Below, piece after piece: positions 1-6,700 of a stretch of DNA of 8,225 bases; positions within the stretch are counted from its first letter, which is position 1, and the number at the start of each line of letters is the position of its first letter. This stretch comes from Acidobacteriaceae bacterium. Lineage in GTDB: Bacteria; Acidobacteriota; Terriglobia; Terriglobales; Acidobacteriaceae. The notes below the pieces were generated by a model that saw only the letters and a list, made by a program, of their open reading frames with translations, searched no databases and had not been told where the DNA came from. Both the position numbers and the translations under genes were made by a program. The DNA is taken from contig PMSZ01000008.1 of the NCBI GenBank assembly GCA_003168235.1, positions 1 through 8,225 on the forward strand, in the 5' to 3' direction.

Positions 1-1515
1 GATTACTACAAGGGAGATACGGACTACCAACTGGCTCCCTTTGCGCCTGCGCTGCTCTCCACCGGAACTCCAGTCGAGTTGGGTTTATCCATCGACACGG
101 TGAACAAGGAGCCCTGTGCCGTGGTGCCACCGGCCACCAGCCTGATTGTCGGCGGAGTTCTCACCAACAACAACTGCAGCGCCTACTTTAGCTACTCCCG
201 CAATCAGCGGATTCGCACGTCTACTCCCACCGAGCGGCTCAGTTTGCGCAGCAACAATCTTCAGCGGTTAGAACTGCTCATTTCTTTTGCCTACAGTTCC
301 GCCGACATGAGCACGCCCCTGGAGGAAAATTTCGCTGGTTTGATCACGCGCACCCACACCCTCGCCTTCAACGGAACTGGCGTCGCAAGCGCGAACCGGA
401 TTTCCGATGTGCTCGATGTTGGGGCCACCCTGCATCTGACCCAACATCTGCGCTTGATCGAGAAATTTTATTTTTGGGCCTACCGCATTCCTCAGGATGG
501 CAATTTCAGCGAGACCGACAATAATTGCACCGTTCCAACCTCATGCACGCTGCTGACTCCGCTCAGCGCCACCACGCCGGTCACGACACCCACCTCGATC
601 CTGTCGTCCTTCAACCAGAGCTGGAAGAGAAGTCAAACCGAACTGGCCTGGGATATTTCGAAAAAAGTAGGAGCCCGTATCGGCTACCGCTATGGCGACC
701 GGGACTTCAACCATTTCAACGATTATCTGCCCGGAGACTTGGACCATTTCGTAGGCCTGGAGAAAACGGCGCTGCTTGGATTCTGGGCACGACCGAGTCA
801 TGCTTGGCGCTTGAATTTCGATCTGGAGCACACGAACTACAACGCAGTCTTCGTCCGCTTGTCGCCACGCAAAGAGGGGCGCTACCGTTTCCAGACGACC
901 TACACGCCGCGGCCCTGGGCCACTCTGGGTGGATCGATCAACATCCGGCAAGACTCCAATGGCGACTTCCAGACCCAGTATGTGGGGCACAACCAAAACT
1001 ACGGTTTGACCGCGTCATTAATGCCACGCGAACGCCTCGGAGCCGACTTCGCCTACAACTTTAACAGCGTCGTCCAGAACGCCATCATCTGCTTCAACGA
1101 CACGCCCCCAACCGGAGTGGTCTTGCCTTTCGTGGCCGATGCCAATAACAACAACTGTGCGGGGAACGATACGTCCAATAACCTGATGGCCAACTCGTAC
1201 TACAACAACCACACCAATTTCGGAATGGCCGCGGTCAGGTTCAGGCCGGTAAAGCGGGTACTGGCCAATGTCGGTTACAGCATTACCAATGTTGATGGCA
1301 ACGTGCCGCAGTTCAACATTCTTCAGCCTCTCGGCACGGTGCAGTACAGGTATCAGCAGCCTGTCGCCAACCTGAGCATAGATATTGGCCATAAGCTGGC
1401 CTACAACACGGGCTGGAATTATCACCAGTACGGTGAAGGTTCCTTCGTTGGCCCCACCGCGCCACGTTATTTTCACGCCAACTCGCTAACTGAGTCTCTC
1501 CGCTATTCATTTTGA
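1..1515 (+). CDS. Outer-membrane beta-barrel protein, MtrB/PioB-like (5' partial)
   Basis: The reading frame is open from base 1, so the true start lies upstream; 504 residues of the C-terminal part are visible, ending in TGA at 1513-1515. The protein is rich in alternating aromatic and polar strands separated by Asn/Thr/Gly-rich loops, and it ends Arg-Tyr-Ser-Phe, the terminal aromatic typical of barrels inserted by the BAM machinery. No CXXCH is present. Three pairs of cysteines (codons 39/59, 176/182, 364/386) sit in Asn-rich loops and may form disulfides. Families of the MtrB/PioB kind are sleeves of roughly 650-750 residues that hold a multiheme cytochrome in the outer membrane; the missing N-terminal part would carry the signal peptide. 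The cytochrome genes directly downstream support this role. It could be another large porin of unknown substrate; assignment to MtrB/PioB rests on composition and context, not on a motif seen here. Confidence 0.78.
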   Translation, partial: DYYKGDTDYQLAPFAPALLSTGTPVELGLSIDTVNKEPCAVVPPATSLIVGGVLTNNNCSAYFSYSRNQRIRTSTPTERLSLRSNNLQRLELLISFAYSSADMSTPLEENFAGLITRTHTLAFNGTGVASANRISDVLDVGATLHLTQHLRLIEKFYFWAYRIPQDGNFSETDNNCTVPTSCTLLTPLSATTPVTTPTSILSSFNQSWKRSQTELAWDISKKVGARIGYRYGDRDFNHFNDYLPGDLDHFVGLEKTALLGFWARPSHAWRLNFDLEHTNYNAVFVRLSPRKEGRYRFQTTYTPRPWATLGGSINIRQDSNGDFQTQYVGHNQNYGLTASLMPRERLGADFAYNFNSVVQNAIICFNDTPPTGVVLPFVADANNNNCAGNDTSNNLMANSYYNNHTNFGMAAVRFRPVKRVLANVGYSITNVDGNVPQFNILQPLGTVQYRYQQPVANLSIDIGHKLAYNTGWNYHQYGEGSFVGPTAPRYFHANSLTESLRYSF

Positions 1516-1603
1516 TTTTCTGGCCGAGCCACGGGAGCATTAAAAGCGTACTATGGCAAACGAAGAAATGCTGAGACGCTTTTCTATCGAATGGAGCTTA
1601 GGA

Positions 1604-1939
1604 ATGAAAAATTTGACCGTGCCATTTGCCGTTATCGTTGCTGTATTAGCGAGTACTCTTTTCTTGCCGTCGTCAGCGCGCGCGCAGACTGCAGCGGCAA
1701 CCTACAAAGCCAAGTGCGCCGGGTGTCATGGAGCGGATGGAAAAGCTGGTACGGCTCCGGGCAAGGCGCTCGGAGCGCACGATTTTGGTTCTGCCGAGGT
1801 CACAAAAGAGAGCGACGCGGATCTCATAACCACCGTCACCGCCGGAAAGAACAAGATGCCCGCCTACGGCAAGAGCTTGAAAGAGGCGGAAATCAAAGAC
1901 CTGGTGGCCTACGTTCGGGAACTGGGCAAACAAAAATAG
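1604..1939 (+). CDS. Small periplasmic monoheme cytochrome c (class I)
   Basis: This 111-residue protein has a signal peptide at residues 1-27 (Lys near the N-terminus, hydrophobic core, Ala-Arg-Ala cleavage site). A single heme-binding motif CAGCH follows at 38-42. Met85 in a Met-Pro-Ala-Tyr-Gly segment is the likely distal ligand, and the C-terminal helix (about 93-108) is of the kind that packs against the heme in class I cytochromes c. It should be a soluble periplasmic electron carrier, c6/c553-like in size. An in-frame ATG at 1553 would add 17 residues, but its only Shine-Dalgarno-like sequence is about 15 nt away. The ATG at 1604 has GGAG 7 nt upstream and gives a proper signal peptide, so it is preferred. 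It begins 88 nt after the barrel gene and is probably co-transcribed, suggesting it shuttles electrons between the membrane-bound cytochrome downstream and the outer-membrane complex. Confidence 0.93.
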   Translation: MKNLTVPFAVIVAVLASTLFLPSSARAQTAAATYKAKCAGCHGADGKAGTAPGKALGAHDFGSAEVTKESDADLITTVTAGKNKMPAYGKSLKEAEIKDLVAYVRELGKQK

Positions 1940-2002
1940 TTGTGCAACGGAACGCATGACGAAGAGAGGCCAGGTCCTTGGTAAGCCGCTGAACACCATC
2001 CA

Positions 2003-2620
2003 ATGATATTTCCTTCGACCGTCTTGTTCTGTTTGATTGGCACCAGCATCCTGTTGATTCTGGTGGTGGTTATCCGACCGTCCATTACCGCCTCGCGCGA
2101 AGGAAAAATCGTTGCCTTTCTTGCTCTCTTCATTGTTCCCTTAATCGCGTTAGGTGTGGGTGCATCGGAGCACATGGAGCGCTCGGAAAAAACTCAATTC
2201 TGCCTCTCCTGCCACATTATGGAACCCTACGGGCGAACTTTGTACGTGGACGATCCCTCCTACATTCCAGCCGCCCACTTCCAAAATCACCGTATCCCCG
2301 CTGACAAGGCCTGCTACACATGTCACACCGATTACGCCATGTTCGGGACCATCGAAGCCAAGTTGAATGGCTTGCATCACGTCTACGTCTATTGGTTCGG
2401 GACGCCAATGAATCCCATTCACCTTTACCACCCCTATAACAACCGGGAATGTTTGCACTGCCACGCCGGGGCTCGGTCATTCGAAGACAGTCCCACGCAC
2501 ACGGCGATGATGGGCGATTTGAAATCAAACAAGCTTTCGTGCACGACCGCCGGCTGCCACGACACTTTTCATCCCGTCGACAAACTTGATCAAGTCAAGT
2601 TTTGGAAGCCGGCAGAATAA
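2003..2620 (+). CDS. Membrane-anchored tetraheme cytochrome c, NapC/NirT/NrfH-like
   Basis: The 205-residue protein has two hydrophobic segments (about 6-24 and 36-54) followed by a periplasmic heme domain. Heme motifs are CLSCH (67-71), CYTCH (104-108), CLHCH (150-154) and an unusual CTTAGCH (180-186, CX4CH). The first motif is followed by Ile-Met (Met73), the position where NrfH-type proteins supply an axial Met to heme 1. Further His residues (92, 96, 125, 126, 140, 143, 166, 190) can serve as distal ligands. Members of this family (NapC, NirT, NrfH, CymA) take electrons from the quinol pool and pass them to periplasmic or outer-membrane partners. Usually they have one membrane helix; here there are two. 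The only in-frame ATG start is 2003, just after a stop at 1982-1984, with no strong ribosome binding site. It lies 63 nt after the monoheme cytochrome gene. A CymA-like role toward the barrel complex is inferred; no nitrite or nitrate reductase gene is visible. Confidence 0.9.
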   Translation: MIFPSTVLFCLIGTSILLILVVVIRPSITASREGKIVAFLALFIVPLIALGVGASEHMERSEKTQFCLSCHIMEPYGRTLYVDDPSYIPAAHFQNHRIPADKACYTCHTDYAMFGTIEAKLNGLHHVYVYWFGTPMNPIHLYHPYNNRECLHCHAGARSFEDSPTHTAMMGDLKSNKLSCTTAGCHDTFHPVDKLDQVKFWKPAE

Positions 2621-2640
2621 CGCGAGACAGAGGGATAGCC

Positions 2641-2832
2641 ATGCTACGTAAGCTTCGAGTTTCTGGAATTCTCCTCATCTTCGGCCTGGTAATTGAGGCG
2701 CTGAGCCTTTTGTGGAACACTGCTGCTTCTTTCATGTCTTTCGCGGTGTTTGGAGGACTATGTTTTGCATCAGGCATCCTGTTGTTCCTGTATTCGCTTG
2801 TTTCCTCCAATACTACCGGCCTCAACGACTAG
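2641..2832 (+). CDS. Small two-helix membrane protein, function unknown
   Basis: The 63-residue product starts Met-Leu-Arg-Lys-Leu-Arg and has two hydrophobic stretches (about 7-25 and 31-53) joined by a short turn, leaving a short polar C-terminus ending Asn-Asp. The ATG at 2641 is preceded by AGGGA at 2631-2635 with a 5-nt spacer. A TTG at 2602 in the same frame would overlap the previous gene and has no such site. The gap to the tetraheme cytochrome gene is 20 nt, so it is very likely the last gene of the same operon. I recognise no family. It could be an accessory subunit that stabilises the membrane cytochrome, but that is only suggested by position. No cysteine pair or charged pore residue points to a catalytic role. 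Confidence 0.6.
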   Translation: MLRKLRVSGILLIFGLVIEALSLLWNTAASFMSFAVFGGLCFASGILLFLYSLVSSNTTGLND

Positions 2833-2850
2833 GCCCAGAGATGTTTTTTT
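2818..2850 (+). terminator. Possible weak intrinsic terminator after the cytochrome operon
   Basis: GGCCT (2818-2822) and AGGCC (2831-2835) can form a 5-bp stem with an 8-nt loop that includes part of the stop codon of the small membrane protein. Seven T follow at 2844-2850. The T-run is separated from the stem by 8 nt, which is far from ideal, so this is a weak call. It is placed where the operon would be expected to end. Confidence 0.3.
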
Positions 2851-2921
2851 CGGCCCTATCTAGGGGGCACCCAATTTCGGAGGTTTTGATTTCACTGGAT
2901 ATGCGAGCTCTCACGTCAACC

Positions 2922-3122
2922 TCATACGGGACGGCAAGCCGTTGCTTCCGGCACACAACACTCCGATGAAGGTGAAGTGGATGCGTCGATCTGCACGACC
3001 GCAACAACATAGTGAAACGGCAGGGGCGGTGCCTCAGGAGCGGCCGGGGCTTTCGTCTGGGCCGTCGAAGTCGACCCTGCGGAGAACATCACCACGACAC
3101 CGAAGGCCAGGAAGCATTTCAC
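2922..3122 (-). pseudogene. Truncated or frameshifted gene for a small secreted protein
   Basis: A GTG at 3122-3120 has a very good ribosome binding site on the minus strand (AGGAG at 3133-3129, 6-nt spacer). It opens a frame beginning Met-Lys-Cys-Phe-Leu-Ala with a clear signal peptide: hydrophobic core at 4-14 and a probable cleavage near Ser-Thr-Ala-Gln at residues 18-21. An Ala/Pro-rich linker follows (about 25-35), then a Phe-His-Tyr-Val-Val-Ala-Val-Val segment that looks like a first beta strand. After about residue 48 the sequence loses this character (Ser/Pro/Cys-rich) and stops at 66 residues. A different minus-strand frame continues to 2822, so one or more frameshifts are likely. 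Start and leader look real; the rest looks broken. It may instead be a genuinely short secreted protein. I cannot name a family with confidence. Confidence 0.4.
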
Positions 3123-3543
3123 AAGGCTCTCCTTTGACTGTTTTCGGTTTTTTCTCGGATGGAACTATTTGGTATTCTGTGCGCCCAGCCTGAGGACCGC
3201 CGCAAGGCAAACTAGAAGCAGAGATCGACTGAGCACGTTACACACAATAGCACGGGGATCCTCTTGTCGAGAGAATTTCAGATGGTAACTGTCGAGAAAA
3301 AGCCCGCACGTGCGCGACGTGTAAAAGATTCTGCAACAGCAACATACATCCGGAGAATTGGTTAAGGGTCCAAGAGGGGCAAGACTGGTCCGATGTCATG
3401 ACCTGGAGAAAGGCGAATGGCGAGCGATTCTCAGGCCGAAGGAAATACGAATCTGTGGCGTACTTTCCACACCAGAAACGGCTGGCAGAGACTGCATGCG
3501 TGCCGAGCAGTCAGAGATCGAACTATTCTCCGGCAATCCGGAC

Positions 3544-3575
3544 AAAAAAACCGAACTTCTCGCTCGCTAATTCGG
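3544..3575 (-). terminator. Intrinsic terminator of the sigma factor-kinase operon
   Basis: Reading the minus strand, CCGAATT (3575-3569) pairs with AGTTCGG (3557-3551) through seven positions, one of them a G-T wobble, with an 11-nt loop. Seven T follow immediately (3550-3544). This is a standard rho-independent layout. It is about 180 nt beyond the kinase stop codon, with no other good minus-strand gene between, so it most likely ends the transcript that carries the kinase. Confidence 0.55.
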
Positions 3576-3753
3576 GCAACTTCCCCCAAGCCCGTTTCCG
3601 GATAGTTTCCGGTTTGCCGACAACTCGGGAGTTGGGAGTCTCCTTCCTCTCGTCCTGCTGGCGAGTCGCGGCGACTTGAAATCGTCACGATCAGCGGGAC
3701 CGACAGGAACGCGCTATGTCGGAAAACGTGCCCAGATTCACTCGTAGCAAACC

Positions 3754-6700
3754 CTAGGGGTTGGTAGTCTCTCGCGCTGTACTTGCCTTCCGTGCGATAA
3801 GCTCGAAACCCTTTGAACGTGCGGTTTTCCCCGTTTCCTCAAGCCGTTTGCGACCGAGGGCAGGATTGTTTCCGTGCAACTGAATTTCGCCGGCGGCCAG
3901 GGAGGCTTCTAACTCGAATCGAACAAAGCCCAGCTTATTGGCTTCCACCATCGCATTGTGAGCAAGGCGCTCAGCTTTACGAACGTCTTTCACCGCCGCT
4001 CGCATATAGGCATTTTGGATCATAAGTGGGAGGTGGACAGTTACATCGCTGCTCTTATTGGAAAGGGTGAGCGCTCTGGCCATCGCCTGTTGGGCATCTT
4101 CGATCCTTTCCTTTTGCAGGAGCGACCTCGATAGCAGGGCTTCAGACTGAATTTCAAGGTCCGCTTCCCCTTCCGCTCGAAATTCCTCGATGGCCTCCCG
4201 CGCCCGAGTCTCTGCCTCCGAGGCGTGACCGGAGTCGCAGTCCAGTTCTGCCAGAGCCATCTGGGTTTCGGCCACTGTGCCTTTTTCTCCTAATTGCCGT
4301 CTCAAGGCAAGGGCCTCTTCATACTTTTTTTTGGCCCCGTCACTGTCACCCTTTTGCCGCTGCAGTTTTCCGATCGCCACAAGAGAAGCCGCGTAGTAGC
4401 TCTTGTCGTCAGTCTCGCGTTGTATGCTGACGGCCTGCTGGTACATCTGCATTGCGCCTGGTAGATCTCCCTGGTCTGCCAGGACGTCTCCAATGTTCTT
4501 GATATCGATTGCTTCTGAAGTCTTATGTCCGACCTCGCGGGCCAACACCAGCGCGTCCTGAAATTCCGCCAGGGCGCCTCCCAGCCGTCCTTCCTCATAA
4601 AAGATGTCGCCGATATTGGCAGTGCTTACCTCCATTCCGTGCTTGTCACCGATCTCCCGGAAGACGTCGAGGGCTTCCATGTACATCTTCTTGCCCGTTA
4701 CCAAGTCCCCTTGTTGCATACAGATCACACCAATGTTTGCGAGTTCTCGACCGGTGGCGTGCTTGTCGCCGGTTTGTCGCGCTAGCGCCAGAGCTTGTTC
4801 ATATAATCTCCTTGCCTGGTCCAAATCGCCCTGGTTGATCGGCACTTCGGCCATCTCATGCAGGGCTCCAGATTCGCCGGCCAAGTCGCCGGCTTCGTGA
4901 AAAATTTGACGGCCCTCTTCGCAGTCGGCGGTTGCCTGTTTCGGTTGCCCCAGGCCAGCCAAAGCGCGGCATTGAAATATTCTCGCCCGCGCGATCAGTA
5001 GCCTCGCTCGCAACGGGATTGCTTTTTTGATGGCCAAGTCGGCGGTGACGACGACTTCTTTGTTGTTCGATAAGGAATAGTCGGCCCACATTTCAGCCAT
5101 ATCGATACGAGGATCCTCTTTCGTTTCGGCAGACAGTCCCCGCAGCCGGGCGATCGATTTCAGCGCCTCGGTCCCGTGCTCCCCGGCGATCTGAGCATTG
5201 GCGAGCGCGAGGCCATATTCGATGTTATCGGGCGAGGAACTGGAAAGCGTCCGATAAACCTCAATCGCCTTATCCCAATCCTTGTTAACCTCGTAGTAGC
5301 CGGCTTCCACCAAGGAGTGATCTTCAGGGGAGAGCTTGCCGGAAAGTTCCAAAGCTTTTTTCGCTTCCTGGAGTGCCTTTTCCTTGTAGCCGAGGGCCAT
5401 CCATGCTTTCGCCAGTTCCGCGTGCGCGAAAGGGTAGGCAGGGTCCGAGCTCACCGCACGGGTCAGCAGATCCCGAGCGGCGAGTGCGTCAAACGTTCGC
5501 AGCTTCGCCAGGCCCTCGGAGTAAAGGCGCATCGCTTCCGGGTTGGAGGGTATGGCTGCCCGGATTCCCACCGCCTCAACCTGGGAAACATCTGCCACCC
5601 CGAAATCCTCTCGCAACTTTCTTCCGACGCGGGAGACGAGGTCCAGCAACTGCGCCTCGGTACTGGTTTCCGAAACCGTGGCGATAGTCTCTCCCTTCGC
5701 CGCGTCCTGAAGACGAACGTCAAGCCGGATTTGGCCTCCGGAGTCTTTTCCCAAGTCAAAGTAGGAACCGACCACCACGAAGTCATTACCCAGATTCTTC
5801 CGGACCTGTCCCAGGGTTTCGGGAGCAAGGCTTTCCTGGTCGCGAAGGCCGAGGTCAACTTTCATGCGGGCAACGGTTTCTCCGGGAGCCGCGCGCAACT
5901 TCTCACCGGCCGCAAGCTCCGCAGCCAACATCTCGGACAAAGCAGTTGACACCCAAGCTGTATCGGCGCGTTCGGAAAGATTCTTGAAGCCTAAGATGGC
6001 CACCGAGCGCCGCGCCTGAACCTGAGCGTTCTTGGCCTCCGACCGAGCGGCAGCTTGGCGGGAGACCCTGTGCATTTGCCAGATCGCCAGGCCCGCCACA
6101 ACGGCAAGAACCACGAGAGCTGCAGCCAACGACTCCCGATGCCTGTGCAGGAATCTCCCGCTACGGTAGGCGATGGTCGATTTGCGGGCCCGGACCGGCA
6201 TGCCCGCCAGATAGCGCTCAATGTCCTGCGAAAACTCGGCGACGGAACCATACCGGCGTTCGGGCTCCTTGCGCAGTGCCTTCATCACGATTGTGTCGAG
6301 ATCGCCGCGCAGAAGGCGCTGCAATTCAGCGGGCTGCAAGCCGCGCTGGGCGCTCACCGATTCCGGAGTAATGGCAGTTCGTGCAGCGCCATCGACCGAT
6401 ATTTTTTCTTCTTTCCGGTCAATGACAGCGCTTGGTTTTTCCGGCTCAGTTTCCGAAACCAGCCGCTCCATTTCCAACAGAGACTGGCCCGCAGAGCGAT
6501 ACGGGCGATGGCCGGTCAGTAATTCGAAGAGCAACACCCCCAACGAATAGACATCGGTTGCGGCCGTGATCGCGTGCCCGCGCATCTGCTCTGGGCTCGC
6601 GTATTCCGGGGTCATGAGACGCCAGTTCGTTCGAGTGACCAGGGCCGTTTGGAAGCACTCGGGGTTCAGTAGCTTGGCAATGCCAAAGTCCAGGAGTCTG

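Larger units (their letters stand above)
2833..3753. other. Intergenic region with gene remnants between two convergent operons
   Basis: About 920 bases lie between the end of the plus-strand cytochrome operon and the end of the minus-strand kinase gene. No intact gene with a good start and recognisable product was found. The contents are a minus-strand start with signal peptide (2922-3122, separate entry), an open plus-strand stretch at 2864-3193 and another at 3251-3679 (see findings), and an intrinsic terminator at 3544-3575 on the minus strand. Short inverted repeats also occur: CCCTA/TAGGG (2854-2858/2861-2865), a 10-bp palindrome CGCACGTGCG (3305-3314), CAACTC/GAGTTG (3621-3634) and CGAGTCGC/GCGACTTG (3662-3678, one G-T pair). 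The region looks like decayed coding sequence. I see no insertion-sequence ends, tRNA or CRISPR repeats. Confidence 0.6.

Noticed and set aside
1553..1603. Upstream ATG that would lengthen the monoheme cytochrome by 17 residues
   Set aside because: It would bury the signal peptide behind a polar extension, and the nearest ribosome binding site is about 15 nt away; the ATG at 1604 has GGAG at proper spacing.
2602..2640. TTG start for the small membrane protein overlapping the tetraheme cytochrome gene
   Set aside because: It has no ribosome binding site and adds a charged leader; ATG 2641 has AGGGA five bases upstream.
3282..3365. A 27-codon plus-strand frame beginning at ATG 3282 with a basic product
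   Set aside because: Too short to judge, with only a weak upstream GAGAG sequence, and it overlaps the larger open stretch in another frame.
3349..3612. Five copies of TCCGG (three as TCCGGA) and a direct repeat GTTTCCGG at 3594 and 3605
   Set aside because: The copies are irregularly spaced and short; this is within what chance or local composition may give, and no array structure is seen.
3621..3678. Two small inverted repeats just downstream of the kinase gene, considered as terminators
   Set aside because: Neither is followed by a T-run on the minus strand; the hairpin at 3544-3575 fits far better.
5176..5949. Long plus-strand open frame opposite the kinase gene (257 codons)
   Set aside because: It lies wholly antisense to a well-supported kinase gene, shows no family features, and is expected as a shadow of GC-rich coding sequence. 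The same holds for 6748-7530 and 7493-8059.
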